NCBI GenBank assembly: GCA_963842125.1
Contig: CAWJFE010000005.1
Location: forward strand, 1,736,001-1,800,000
Direction: 5' to 3'
Source of the DNA: CAWCWK01 sp963842125
GTDB taxonomy: Bacteria > Pseudomonadota > Alphaproteobacteria > Rhizobiales > CAWCWK01
DNA length: 64,000 nucleotides
The notes under the pieces were generated by a model. The model was not told the DNA's origin. It saw only the letters and a list, made by a program, of their open reading frames with translations, and did no database searches. Position 1 is the first letter of the stretch; each line of letters starts with the position of its first letter. Shown here piece after piece: positions 1 through 10,080 of the stretch. The position numbers were made by a program, and so were the translations under genes.

Positions 1-482
1 CCGTCAGCCTCAACTGCCCGAACGATCGCTACGTCAACGATGAGGCGATCTGCCAGGCCGCCGTCGGCATGCTCGGCCAGATCGGCATCACGGTCGCGCT
101 CGACGCCAAGCCCAAGGCGCAGCACTTCCCGCTCATCCAGAACGGCGAGACCGAGTTCTACATGCTCGGCTGGGGCGTCCCGACCTTCGATTCGGAGTAC
201 GTCTTCAACTTCCTCGTTCACACGCGCGGCGACGAGCTGGGCAGCTGGAACAACACCGGCTACTCCAGCCCTGAACTCGACGAGAAGATCGTGAGCCTCG
301 CTTCCAACACGGATGTCGATGCGCGGAACGCGACGATCGCCGAGATCTGGCAGACCGTGCAGGACGAGACGATCTACCTGCCGGTTCACCATCAGGTGCT
401 CAACTGGGGCATGAAGGACGGGATCGACTTCGACGTGCAGCCGGAGGATCAGCCGCACTTCAAGTTCATGACGTTCAACTGA
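1..482 (+). CDS. ABC transporter substrate-binding protein, family 5 (3' part)
   Basis: C-terminal part of a periplasmic oligopeptide/dipeptide-type binding protein (SBP_bac_5). The reading frame is already open at the window's left edge (codons start at base 3), so the start lies outside. The visible 159 residues include the motif CPNDRYVNDEAICQA, a cluster of aromatic residues and a C-terminal stretch matching the end of the next gene's product. The two proteins are clearly paralogues. It probably belongs to the same importer operon as the genes downstream to 6151. Substrate unknown; the family takes peptides, opines, nickel or sugars. Confidence 0.88.
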   Translation, partial: VSLNCPNDRYVNDEAICQAAVGMLGQIGITVALDAKPKAQHFPLIQNGETEFYMLGWGVPTFDSEYVFNFLVHTRGDELGSWNNTGYSSPELDEKIVSLASNTDVDARNATIAEIWQTVQDETIYLPVHHQVLNWGMKDGIDFDVQPEDQPHFKFMTFN

Positions 483-509
483 TCGTGAGTTGACGGGCGG
501 CCGCTTCGC

Positions 510-525
510 CCGGCCTTCGGGCTGG
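510..525 (+). other. UUCG-tetraloop RNA hairpin between two binding-protein genes
   Basis: CCGGCC (510-515), loop TTCG, GGCTGG (520-525) form a compact six-pair stem (one G-U pair) with a very stable tetraloop. There is no T-run, so it is not an obvious terminator. It lies between two tandem binding-protein genes and could act as a 3'-end stabiliser or attenuating structure. Role inferred only. Confidence 0.35.
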
Positions 526-593
526 CGCGGATCGGCCGTTCGTCTATCGTGCCGCATGCGCACCTCACACGAGCGAACTTGAAGAGACCCCCC

Positions 594-2138
594 ATGATCC
601 TCCGCACCGCTTCCACGCTGGCTCTTCTCGCCGGCCTGACCTGCGCCGCGAACGCCGCCGAGTTCACCTGGGCCGGCACGACCGACCCGCAGACCATGGA
701 CCCACACGCCGTCAACGCGGCGCCCGTTCTCGGCTTCCTCAACAACGTCTACGAGGGGCTCGTTCGGCGCGGCGAGGACATGTCGATCGAACCGGCGCTC
801 GCCACGTCTTGGGAGCCTATCGGCGAGGATGGCAAGGGCGGCTGGAGGTTCACGCTTCGCGAGGGCGTCACCTTCCACGGCGGCGAGACCTTCGACGCCG
901 ACGACGTGATCTTCTCCTACGAGCGCGCTTCGTCGGAGGAAGCCGATACCAAATCCTGGTTCGCGACCGTCGATCGCATGGAGAAGGTCGACGACTTCAC
1001 CATCGACGTCTTCACGACGAACCCGCAGCCCCTCTTCCCCAATTCGATCGCCAACTGGATGATCATGGACGCGGGATGGGCCGAGGCGAACGGCACGACC
1101 CGCCCGACGCAGGATGGCGACAACTTCGCCAACCAGACCACCAACGGTACCGGCGCCTTCATGATGACCGACCGCCAGCCGGGCATCCAGACGGTGCTGG
1201 AGCCCTTCGAGAGTTGGTGGGACGAGGCGAGCCACAACGTCACCCGCGGCATCTTCCGCCCGATCGAGAACGACGCCACCCGCGTGGCCGCGCTTCTCTC
1301 GGGCGAGATCGATATGATCAACCCCGTGCCCGTGCAGGATGCCGAGCGGGTCGCGGCCGCCGACGGCGTCAAGGTCATCCCCGGCATCGAAGCCCGCGTG
1401 ATCATGCTCGGCTTCGACCAGAACGAGGAGACCGACACCTTCGCCGATCCCCGCCTGCGCGAGGCCGTCGCCCGCGCGGTCAACGTGCCGGCCATCGTTC
1501 AGGTCGTCATGCGCGGCAATGCACAGCCGGTCTACCAGCTCGTCGGCCCCGGCATGAACGGCTATTCGGACGCCTTCGACACGCGGCCCGATACGGACGC
1601 GGCGGCTGCCAAGACGCTTCTCGCCGAGGCTGGCGCCGAGGGTCTCGAGATCAGCTTCAAGTGCCCGAACGACCGCTATCTCAACGACGAAGCCGTTTGC
1701 CAGGCGGTGACGGGCATGCTCGCGCAGGCCGGCATCACGGCCAATCTCGAGACGATGCCGGTTCGCAACTACTTCACCGAGATGCGCGAGAACGTCTCCG
1801 ACCTCTACCTTCTCGGCTGGTCGCCGGGCACGTTCGACGCCGAGCATCCCATCCGTTTCCTCCTCGCGACGCCCAACGCCGACACGGGTCTCGGCTCTTG
1901 GAATTTCGGCGGCTATTCGAACGATCGCGTCGATGAGCTTTTGCCGCTCATCCAGTCGGAGATCGACGCCGAGATCCGCCAGGGCATGGTCGACGAAGTC
2001 GTCAAGACGACGCAGACGGAGACGGCCTACGTGCCCCTCTATGTCCAGCCGCTCATCTGGGGTGCGCAGGAGAGCGTAGAGCTCGTCCAGCGTCCGGACG
2101 ATTTCTTCATCCTGCGCTGGGTCACCAAAGCCGAATAG
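594..2138 (+). CDS. ABC transporter substrate-binding protein, family 5 (peptide/opine type)
   Basis: A 514-residue periplasmic solute-binding protein feeding the importer encoded downstream. An open frame exists from 549, but the ATG at 594 is preferred because it starts a typical signal peptide (MILRTASTLALLAGLTCAANA, cleavage after ANA) and has GAAGAGA just upstream. The mature protein starts with the family pattern of AEFTWAGTTDPQTMDPH. It shares the CPNDRYLNDEAVCQA motif and the C-terminal pattern with the truncated gene upstream, so this is a tandem SBP duplication. Length is normal for SBP_bac_5. Ligand cannot be read from the sequence. Confidence 0.93.
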   Translation: MILRTASTLALLAGLTCAANAAEFTWAGTTDPQTMDPHAVNAAPVLGFLNNVYEGLVRRGEDMSIEPALATSWEPIGEDGKGGWRFTLREGVTFHGGETFDADDVIFSYERASSEEADTKSWFATVDRMEKVDDFTIDVFTTNPQPLFPNSIANWMIMDAGWAEANGTTRPTQDGDNFANQTTNGTGAFMMTDRQPGIQTVLEPFESWWDEASHNVTRGIFRPIENDATRVAALLSGEIDMINPVPVQDAERVAAADGVKVIPGIEARVIMLGFDQNEETDTFADPRLREAVARAVNVPAIVQVVMRGNAQPVYQLVGPGMNGYSDAFDTRPDTDAAAAKTLLAEAGAEGLEISFKCPNDRYLNDEAVCQAVTGMLAQAGITANLETMPVRNYFTEMRENVSDLYLLGWSPGTFDAEHPIRFLLATPNADTGLGSWNFGGYSNDRVDELLPLIQSEIDAEIRQGMVDEVVKTTQTETAYVPLYVQPLIWGAQESVELVQRPDDFFILRWVTKAE

Positions 2139-2205
2139 GCTCGACTGGTATTCGAGCGGGCGCCATCAGGCGTCCGCGAACGCGCAGACCACGGGGTAAA
2201 CGGTC

Positions 2206-3183
2206 TTGATAGCCTTCATCCTACGCAGACTGATCCAGGCGATGGTCGTCATGGCCGTCGTCGGCCTCGTCGCCTTCGTGATGTTCCGCTTCGTCGGCGA
2301 TCCGATCGAGAACCTGCTCGGCCAGGAACGCACCGTGCAGGACATCGAAAACCTGCGCGAACGCCTCGGTCTCAACGATTCGATCGTCACCCAATACGCC
2401 CGCTTCATGTGGGGCGCGGTCCAGGGTGAGTTCGGCATCTCGTATCGCCTCAGCCGTCCCGTCTCCGAGATCATCGCGCAGCGGCTGCCGGCGACGCTCG
2501 AGCTCGCCTTCGTCTCCGGCCTGATGGCGCTGATCGGAGGCGTGGGGCTCGGCGTCTATACGGCGCTGCGCCCGCGCGGCGTTCTCTCCAACATCATCAT
2601 GTCGGGCTCCCTCATCGGCGTCAGCCTGCCGACCTTTCTCATCGGCATCCTTCTCATCTGGGTCTTCGCCGTCGAGCTTAGATGGCTGCCCTCGTTCGGG
2701 CGCGGCGAGGTGGTGCAGATCGGAGGCTGGACGACGGGCTTCCTCACCGGGTCGGGCCTCAAGTCCCTCATCCTCCCGGCCATCACGCTCGGGCTCTATC
2801 AGCTCACCCTCATCATGCGGCTTGTGCGGGCCGAGATGATGGAGGTGATGCGAACCGACTACATCACCTTCGCCCGCGCGCGCGGACTGTCGGAACGCGC
2901 CATCAACTTCGGCCATGCGCTGAAGAACACGCTCGTGCCGGTCATCACGATCACCGGTCTGCAGGTCGGCAGCATCATCGCCTTCGCGATCATCACCGAG
3001 ACAGTCTTCCAGTGGCCGGGCGTCGGTCTCCTCTTCATCAACGCGATCCAGTTCGTCGATATCCCCGTGATGTCGGCTTATCTCCTTCTCATCGCGTTCA
3101 TGTTCGTCGTCATCAACCTTATCGTCGACGTGCTCTATTACGTCGTCGATCCGCGACTGAGAGCCGAGAGGGCGACAGCATGA
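2206..3183 (+). CDS. Dipeptide/oligopeptide-type ABC transporter permease (DppB-like)
   Basis: Inner-membrane permease of 325 residues with about six hydrophobic segments. It shows the BPD_transp_1 EAA-loop region (TDYITFARARGLSERAINFGHALKNT, around residues 225-250) that docks with the ATPases. The start is TTG at 2206; no ATG gives the family's N-terminus (MIAFILRRLIQ). Its stop overlaps the next gene's ATG (ATGA at 3180-3183), which implies translational coupling. It should form the heterodimeric channel with the following permease. Confidence 0.92.
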   Translation: MIAFILRRLIQAMVVMAVVGLVAFVMFRFVGDPIENLLGQERTVQDIENLRERLGLNDSIVTQYARFMWGAVQGEFGISYRLSRPVSEIIAQRLPATLELAFVSGLMALIGGVGLGVYTALRPRGVLSNIIMSGSLIGVSLPTFLIGILLIWVFAVELRWLPSFGRGEVVQIGGWTTGFLTGSGLKSLILPAITLGLYQLTLIMRLVRAEMMEVMRTDYITFARARGLSERAINFGHALKNTLVPVITITGLQVGSIIAFAIITETVFQWPGVGLLFINAIQFVDIPVMSAYLLLIAFMFVVINLIVDVLYYVVDPRLRAERATA

Positions 3184-4154
3184 TCGACAACGTCGCGCAC
3201 GACCTGCCCGCCGTTACCGAGGCGCCCAAGCTCTCGATCCGCCACCGGCTCGGCCGGGCGCTCGACAGCGACATCGCCTATTCGTTCTCGCGCTCTCCCA
3301 TCGCGATCGTGGCCGCGATCGTCGCTTCGATCATCATCCTGATGGCCGTCTTCGCGCCGCTCATCGCGCCCTACGATCCGTTCAACCCGGCCAGCCTCAA
3401 CCTCATGGACGGCTTCACGCCGCCGGGCGAGGCCAACGTCTTTACGGGCAACACCTATTGGCTCGGCACGGACGATCAGGGTCGAGACGTCTTCTCGGCC
3501 ATTCTCTACGGCGCACGCATCTCGCTCTTCGTCGGCTTCATGGCGGTCGGGTTCGCACTCGTTCTCGGTGTCGGGCTCGGTCTGTTGGCGGGCTATGTCG
3601 GCGGCTGGGTCGATACCGCGATCATGCGCGTCGCCGACGTGCAGCTCTCCTTCCCGTCCATCCTCATCGCTCTCCTCGTCTTCGGCATCGCGCGCGGCTT
3701 CATCCCGCCCGCCTATCGCGAGGACATGGCGATGTGGGTGCTCATCGTCGCCATCGGCTTGTCCGACTGGGTGCAATACGCGCGGACGGTCCGCGGCACC
3801 GTGATGGTCGAGAAGTCGAAGGAATATGTCGCCGCTGCCCGCCTCATCGGCGTGAAGCCATGGCGGATCATGGTCCGGCATATCCTGCCCAACACGCTCG
3901 GTCCCGTCCTCGTCATCGCCACGATCGGCCTCGCCCTCGCAATCATCGCGGAGGCGACGCTGTCCTTCCTCGGCGTCGGCGTGCCGCCGACACAGCCGTC
4001 GCTCGGCACCCTCATCCGCATCGGCCAGGGCTTCCTCTTCTCCGGAGAGTGGTGGATCCTCACCTTCCCCGCCGCCACGCTCCTCGCCCTCGCCCTTGCC
4101 GTGAACCTTCTCGGCGACTGGCTGCGTGACGCCCTCAATCCGAAGCTGCGCTAG
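3180..4154 (+). CDS. Dipeptide/oligopeptide-type ABC transporter permease (DppC-like)
   Basis: Second permease, 324 residues, starting at the ATG that overlaps the previous stop. An N-terminal OppC_N segment (first membrane helix about residues 40-65) precedes the BPD_transp_1 domain. The cytoplasmic EAA loop is visible as KEYVAAARLIGVKPWRIMVRH, about residues 216-236. An insertion of about 35 residues after the first helix (PASLNLMDGFTPPGEANVF) is typical of the family. It partners the DppB-like subunit and is followed after 3 bases by the ATPase gene. Confidence 0.92.
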   Translation: MIDNVAHDLPAVTEAPKLSIRHRLGRALDSDIAYSFSRSPIAIVAAIVASIIILMAVFAPLIAPYDPFNPASLNLMDGFTPPGEANVFTGNTYWLGTDDQGRDVFSAILYGARISLFVGFMAVGFALVLGVGLGLLAGYVGGWVDTAIMRVADVQLSFPSILIALLVFGIARGFIPPAYREDMAMWVLIVAIGLSDWVQYARTVRGTVMVEKSKEYVAAARLIGVKPWRIMVRHILPNTLGPVLVIATIGLALAIIAEATLSFLGVGVPPTQPSLGTLIRIGQGFLFSGEWWILTFPAATLLALALAVNLLGDWLRDALNPKLR

Positions 4155-4157
4155 ACG

Positions 4158-5146
4158 ATGTCCGACACGCCTCTCCTCTCCGTTCGCAACCTCACCATCC
4201 AGTTCCCCACCCGGCGCGGCACGCTGACGGCGGTCGACGACATCTCCTTCGACATCCACCGCGGCGAGACGCTTGGCGTGGTCGGCGAATCGGGGGCCGG
4301 CAAGTCGCTGACGGGCCGTGCGATCATCGGGCTGCTGGAAAGCCCGGGCCGCATCGCGTCGGGCGAGGTCTGGCTCGACGGGATGCGGATCGATCAGTTC
4401 GATCGCGAGGAGATGCGCCGCATCCGGGGCAGCCGGATCGGCATGGTCTTCCAAGACCCCCTCACCTCGCTCAACCCGCTCTATACCGTCCGCCGCCAGC
4501 TCGTGGAAACGATCCAGACCCATAGCGACATGAGCGTTGCGGACGCCGAAGCGCGCGCGTTGGCCCTCCTCACCGAGGTGGGCATTCCAGCCGCCGAAAG
4601 TCGGATGGATGCCTACCCGCATCAGTTCTCGGGCGGTATGCGTCAGCGGGTCGTCATCGCACTCGCCCTCTGCGCCGAGCCCGAGCTCATCATCGCGGAC
4701 GAGCCGACGACGGCGTTAGACGTTTCGGTCCAGGCGCAGGTGATCGGCGTCCTCAAGAAGCTCTGCGAGGAGCGCGGCACTGCCGTGATGCTGATCACGC
4801 ACGACATGGGCGTCATCGCGGAGGCGGCCGACCGCGTGATGGTGCTCTATTCCGGCCGCGTGATGGAGGACGGCGCCGCGCAGGAGGTCATCCACGCGCC
4901 GAAGCATCCCTACACGATTGGCCTGATGGGCTCGATCCCCAAGCTCGGCGCCGATATCGACCGCCTCGTTCAGATCCCGGGTTCCATGCCACGCATCAAC
5001 GCCATTCCACCCGGCTGCCCATTCCATCCGCGCTGCGAGAAACGCTTCGAGCCCTGCGACACGCTCCGCCCCGACCCGATCCCCGTCGGCAAGACGCGCG
5101 TCGGCTGCTGGCTCTACGACGAGACCAAGATCGCAGGAGCGGCGGC

Positions 5147-5150
<4 letters not shown>
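4158..5150 (+). CDS. Peptide-type ABC transporter ATP-binding protein (DppD-like)
   Basis: First of two cytoplasmic ATPases powering the importer, 330 residues. Walker A is GESGAGKS (about residue 42), the ABC signature is FSGGMRQR (about residue 157), and Walker B is LIIADEPTTALDVS. The C-terminal oligopeptide/dipeptide extension is present with its CPFHPRCEKRFEPC cysteine pattern, which in relatives can hold an Fe-S cluster. The ATG at 4158 follows the DppC-like stop by 3 bases. The gene end overlaps the next start by 4 bases (ATGA). Confidence 0.93.
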
Positions 5151-6147
<997 letters not shown>

Positions 6148-6151
<4 letters not shown>

Positions 6152-6627
6152 GAGGTCGCGGGACCGCGATCGCCCTCGTCGGACTGCTTTGCAGCCTCGC
6201 CTAACCCACCACGGCGGGCGCCGAGGGAGTGTCCCGAGACGACGCCGTAGGAGTAGCGAGAGCCTTCCTCGACGATCAAGATCAAGGCAGAGAGGCGGCG
6301 GCGTACGCACGCTTCGCGCCGTCCATGACGTCCCAAATGTCGTTGAACGATTTTCGGACGCTGACCATTGGTCGGGCCGCAGCTCCAAAGCGCCGATTCG
6401 CAAAAACGACCGTCTACGACACGCCGAACGGTCGGTTCATCGCCGTCGATCATGTGGGGCAAACGAACGACGGCGGGGTCGCATGTGGATATGTCGTCGT
6501 CACGAATGACGGCGAGATATCGAGGTCGGAATACAACGTGATCCCGGCCGATCTCTTTACGGCGTCGAGCCCGGCTACTCGCCGGACCCTTCAAGCCGCC
6601 ATCGGCTGCAGGGAAAACCTGCGCTGA
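6148..6627 (+). pseudogene. DUF4019-like small exported protein interrupted by an in-frame TAA in the signal peptide
   Basis: GTG at 6148 overlaps the upstream ATPase stop (GTGA) and opens a frame encoding MRGRGTAIALVGLLCSLA, a good signal-peptide core, followed by TAA at 6202-6204. The same frame then continues without interruption as PTTAGAEGVSRDDA and about 130 more residues to the stop at 6625. The rest resembles DUF4019 proteins (helical start, central basic segment, C-terminal beta-strands). A restart at GTG 6229 is possible, but its only Shine-Dalgarno-like bases (GAGG) abut the codon, and the product would stay in the cytoplasm. I read this as a recent nonsense mutation or a base-call error. 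The DUF4019 assignment is from memory. Confidence 0.65.
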
Positions 6628-6679
6628 GCTGCGCCCGGTTTCCCTGCGGCTTTCGAGAAAAGCGCTGCGCGAGGCCGCG

Positions 6680-8038
6680 CTAGCGACCGCCGCCTGAGCT
6701 GCGTCCGCCACGGCGCGCGGGCCTGGCGTCACCATCGGGGCGCGGACCACGGTTGCGGGGCGGACGCTGGCCTTCGGCGCGACCACCGCCGCCACCGCCA
6801 CCACCGCCACCGCGCTTGTGCATCGGGCGACCGCGCGAACCGCCTTTCGGACCTTCGTCCTCACCCTTGCGGGGCGCGCCGGCCGGATGGTCGACAAGGC
6901 TCCGGCGGATCACCTTCTCGACATCGCGCATCTTGCCGCGCTCCTCGCGCGGATCGTAGAGCGTGATCGCCATGCCCGTCCGGCCGGCGCGAGCCGTGCG
7001 GCCGATGCGGTGGACATAAGCCTCCGGCTCGTCGGGCAGCTCGTAGTTGATGACATGCGTGATCTCGGGCACGTCGATACCGCGCGCGGCGATATCGGTC
7101 GCCACCAGCACGCGCGCCTCGCCTGTGCGGAAGAGACCGAGCGCGCGCTGACGGGCGGCCTGGCTCTTGTTGCCGTGGATCGCCTCCGCCGGAACGCCGT
7201 CCAGCGTCAGGTTCTTGGCGACCTTGTTGGCACCGTGCTTCGTCCGCGTGAAGACGATGACGCGCTCGAAGCCCGGGTCGCTGAAGAGGCGGGCGAGATG
7301 CGCGCGCTTGTCTGCGGACGGCATCTCATCGACGCGCTGCTCGATCTTCTCGGCCGTCGTCGATTGCGGCGCGACCTCGACGCGGATCGGCTCGTGCAGG
7401 AACTCGGCCGCGAGATCCTCGACCTCGCGCGGCATCGTCGCCGAGAACATCAGCGACTGCCGGTCCTTCGGCAGGCGACCGAGGATGCGGCGCATGTCGC
7501 GAACGAAGCCCATGTCGAGCATCCGGTCGGCCTCGTCGACGACGAGGTAGTGCGCGCTGTCGAGAATGACGTGGCCGTCATTCATGAGGTCGATGAGCCG
7601 GCCAGGCGTGGCGACGAGCACGTCGACGCCGCGCGCCAGCGCCTTGATCTGACGCGGCTTGGGCACGCCGCCGAGAACCAGCGTCGTGGAGAAGCGGATA
7701 TGCCGCGCGAATCCGCGCAGGTTTTCGTCGATCTGAACGGCGAGCTCGCGTGTCGGGGCGAGGATAAGCGCGCGCGGACGCTTCGGCTGCGGCCGAGCAC
7801 CTTCTTCGTCGAGATGGTGTACGAGCGGCAGACCGAAGGCGGCCGTCTTACCGGTGCCGGTCTGGGCGAGGCCCATCACGTCACGTCCCTGCATCTGCGC
7901 CGGGATCGTCTGCTGCTGTATCGGTGTGGGTGTGGTGAAATCCTGGTCGGCAAGCGCGCGCAGGATCGGCTTGGCGAGGCCGAAGCCATCGAAGCCGGAA
8001 GGGCGTTTCGCGTCGTCGCGAGGGGTCTGGTCGGCCAT
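6680..8038 (-). CDS. rhlE: DEAD-box ATP-dependent RNA helicase (RhlE-like)
   Basis: Cytoplasmic RNA helicase, about 452 residues from the ATG at 8038. The motifs appear in order: Q-motif (FGLAKPILRAL...TPTPIQQQ), Walker A AQTGTGKT, PTRELA, GG, TPGR, DEAD (VVDEADRMLDMGF), SAT, and HRIGRTARAGR. The C-terminus is a low-complexity basic tail with a ten-glycine run and RGG-like repeats, typical of RhlE proteins and likely RNA-binding. The frame is open further upstream to a TTG at 8113, so a longer product is possible; neither start has a clear Shine-Dalgarno. Proteins of this class act in cold adaptation, ribosome assembly and mRNA turnover. Confidence 0.93.
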   Translation of the reverse strand: MADQTPRDDAKRPSGFDGFGLAKPILRALADQDFTTPTPIQQQTIPAQMQGRDVMGLAQTGTGKTAAFGLPLVHHLDEEGARPQPKRPRALILAPTRELAVQIDENLRGFARHIRFSTTLVLGGVPKPRQIKALARGVDVLVATPGRLIDLMNDGHVILDSAHYLVVDEADRMLDMGFVRDMRRILGRLPKDRQSLMFSATMPREVEDLAAEFLHEPIRVEVAPQSTTAEKIEQRVDEMPSADKRAHLARLFSDPGFERVIVFTRTKHGANKVAKNLTLDGVPAEAIHGNKSQAARQRALGLFRTGEARVLVATDIAARGIDVPEITHVINYELPDEPEAYVHRIGRTARAGRTGMAITLYDPREERGKMRDVEKVIRRSLVDHPAGAPRKGEDEGPKGGSRGRPMHKRGGGGGGGGGGRAEGQRPPRNRGPRPDGDARPARRGGRSSGGGR

Positions 8039-8153
8039 CCGGCCATCGTTCAGGGGTTCTGATCCGCGCTCGAAGGAGGCGGTGTTCGTCAATTCGGTCA
8101 AAGCGTGTTCCAATCACGCGCCGACGCGCACGCACGGCCCCGCCCCACGGAAT

Positions 8154-8191
8154 GCGGGACAAGCAGGCCTGCGGACGCATAGGCGTCCCGC
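8154..8191 (-). other. Inverted repeat upstream of the helicase gene
   Basis: GCGGGAC (8154-8160) and GTCCCGC (8185-8191) can pair across a 24-base loop. It lies in the 288-base gap between the helicase start and omp10. If transcribed with the helicase gene it would be a 5'-leader structure. Long structured leaders are common for cold-shock helicases, but there is no further evidence here. Confidence 0.25.
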
Positions 8192-8326
8192 AGCGGCCAA
8201 GCGCGGTGGCGGGTGCGGAAAAGTCGTATGAGGCGACCGGGCGGGCTCGTGGCCACGCCTTGCGCTGTCGCTGACCCTATCTCGGGTCGATGGCCGCGAA
8301 TGTCAATACGGCCACCGCGCTCACGT

Positions 8327-8704
8327 TCAACCGACGGCCTGGCGCGTCAATCGGAACGCGGTGCCCCGGCTCGGCGTGCAGTCGAGCGCACCGCGCCCGG
8401 CTGCCACGCAGGTGGCCGAGAGGTTGGCGTTCTGCGACTGGGAGAACCAGTTCAGTTGGACGGTCCCCGGCCCCATCACCGTCAGACTGCCCTGCGCGAG
8501 GACGACGTCGGGACGGGCCGTCGCACGCGACGTGAACGCCCCATCGGCGAAGCTGGCGACGAAGACGCCATCGGTTGAGGCCCAGCGACCGTCGAACGGG
8601 CCGCCACCGCCGGGCAGCGAGACCGTCTGGCAGGCGGCGAGAAGGGATGCGGCCAGCCCCATCGCGGTCAGGCGGATCGCATTCGAAGCGTGGCGCGTGG
8701 TCAT
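8327..8704 (-). CDS. omp10: Omp10-family outer-membrane lipoprotein
   Basis: A 125-residue lipoprotein. The start at 8704 gives MTTRHASNAIRLTAMGLAAS followed by the lipobox LLAAC, so lipid is expected on the cysteine at about residue 25. The mature part (GRWASTDG...FTSRATA...LAQGSLTVMG...LSATCVAAGRGALDCTPSRG) follows the Omp10 pattern described in Brucella and other Hyphomicrobiales, with two cysteines that probably form a disulfide. The open frame runs 27 codons further upstream, but that part lacks signal-peptide character. Role in cell-envelope integrity is inferred from the family. Confidence 0.85.
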   Translation of the reverse strand: MTTRHASNAIRLTAMGLAASLLAACQTVSLPGGGGPFDGRWASTDGVFVASFADGAFTSRATARPDVVLAQGSLTVMGPGTVQLNWFSQSQNANLSATCVAAGRGALDCTPSRGTAFRLTRQAVG

Positions 8705-8982
8705 CGGTCTGCTCGTCCTCGTGTGGAGCCGCGTCGTGCGGGCCGGGTGACCTTCCGACACGGCTGGGGCGAAAGTTTGCCGCAAGCCGCCAGATCGCCA
8801 ATGCTTGCCATGTGGGTTCGCGCCACCCTCGTGCGCAGATTGAACGCGCTTTTCGGCAGCGCGACGCCAAGCCCCTGTTGCGCCTCGCGCATCTCGCCTC
8901 TAATCACGGGCGCAAGTTTCTCAGGTAAGGGAAGCGGACCGACGTTTCAGAGGCGTCGGCAGACTCATCAGAGGGAAGAGAC

Positions 8983-9948
8983 ATGATCAGGACACTTCTC
9001 GCCAGCTCAGCGCTGGTGCTCGCCGCCACGGCCGCCTCCGCGCAGGACATGCCGGCCAGCTTCACCGTCGGCACCGCGAGCCAGGGCGGCACCTACTTCA
9101 CCTACGGCTCCGGCTGGGCGAACCTCGTCGGCGAAGAGCTCGGCATCACCGGCGGCGGCGAGATCACCGGCGGCCCGAACCAGAACCTGGCCAACGTGCA
9201 GACGGGCGAGAACGAGTTCGGCATGACGACGATGGGCCCGGCCCGCACTGCACTCGACGGTGAGAGCCCGATCGCGCCCGGCGTCGCGTTCGACAAGGTT
9301 TGCGCCATGTTCCCGATGTACGAGACGCCGTTCTCGATCACGTCGCTCACCTCGTCGGGGATCGCCGCGATCTCCGACATTCCGGACGGTGCCCGCATCG
9401 GCTTCGGCCCTGCCGGCTCCACGTCCGACACCTACTTCCCCGCCATGCTCGACACGCTCGGTGTCAACTACGAGCGCCGCAACGGTTCGTGGACCGATCT
9501 CGGTAGCCAGCTACAGGACGGACTGCTCGACGTCGTCGCCTTCGCGGCCGGCATCCCTGTCCCGGCGGTCAGTCAGGTCGACGCGCAGGTCGACGTGAAC
9601 TTCGTCGAGTTCACCGAGGACGAGCAGGCCACCATCATGGACGCCTACCCGGTCGCGAACTTCACGATCGCCGACGGTACCTATGCCAGCCAGCAGGGCG
9701 ATCTGCGCGCGGTCTCCATGTGGAACTTCGCCATCGCCAATTGCGACCTCTCCGAGGACTTCGTCTACGGCGCGACGAAGGCCGTGATGGAGAACAACGA
9801 CCGTATGCTGGAGATCCACAAGGCTTCGCGCACCACGGTTCCCGAGAACTTCGACAAGAACACCGTCCTGCCCTGGCATCCGGGCGCGGCCAAGTGGTTC
9901 ACCGAGAACGGCTTCGAGATCGCGGCCGACATGGTCTACGGCGGCTAG
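8983..9948 (+). CDS. TAXI-family TRAP transporter solute-binding protein
   Basis: A 321-residue periplasmic binding protein with signal peptide MIRTLLASSALVLAATAASA. The mature protein shows the TAXI (TRAP-associated extracytoplasmic immunogenic) pattern: SFTVGTASQGGTYFTYGSGW near the N-terminus and a glycine-rich GPNQNLANVQTGENEFGM segment. GAGGGAAGAG lies just upstream of the ATG. A strong terminator follows at 9971, then the cognate fused permease. Known TAXI ligands include glutamate and other carboxylates; no ligand can be deduced here. Confidence 0.92.
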   Translation: MIRTLLASSALVLAATAASAQDMPASFTVGTASQGGTYFTYGSGWANLVGEELGITGGGEITGGPNQNLANVQTGENEFGMTTMGPARTALDGESPIAPGVAFDKVCAMFPMYETPFSITSLTSSGIAAISDIPDGARIGFGPAGSTSDTYFPAMLDTLGVNYERRNGSWTDLGSQLQDGLLDVVAFAAGIPVPAVSQVDAQVDVNFVEFTEDEQATIMDAYPVANFTIADGTYASQQGDLRAVSMWNFAIANCDLSEDFVYGATKAVMENNDRMLEIHKASRTTVPENFDKNTVLPWHPGAAKWFTENGFEIAADMVYGG

Positions 9949-9970
9949 TCGTGTTGGGTTGAACGGAACG

Positions 9971-10005
9971 AGGGCCGGGGGACAGATGTCTTCCGGCCCT
10001 TTTTT
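9971..10005 (+). terminator. Rho-independent terminator after the TAXI binding-protein gene
   Basis: AGGGCCGG (9971-9978) pairs with CCGGCCCT (9993-10000), and six T residues run from 10000 to 10005. It sits 22 bases after the stop and before the permease gene. Partial read-through here would make more binding protein than permease, a common TRAP expression ratio. Confidence 0.85.
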
Positions 10006-10080
10006 GTGTAGGAATCGGCTTGTCGGTTCATGCGGTGAAGAGACCGCGCCCGACAAGGATGCCTTGGGAGATGACAGCCG

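Noticed and set aside
2221..4622. Long acidic open frames antisense to the permease and ATPase genes
   Set aside because: Asp/Glu/Arg-rich composition typical of antisense of hydrophobic GC-rich genes; no family resemblance.
6750..6830. CCACCGCC-type simple repeat
   Set aside because: It encodes the glycine-rich tail of the RhlE-like helicase, a normal family feature.
8154..8191. Hairpin as a Rho-independent terminator
   Set aside because: Loop too long and no T-run on either strand; kept only as a leader-structure candidate.
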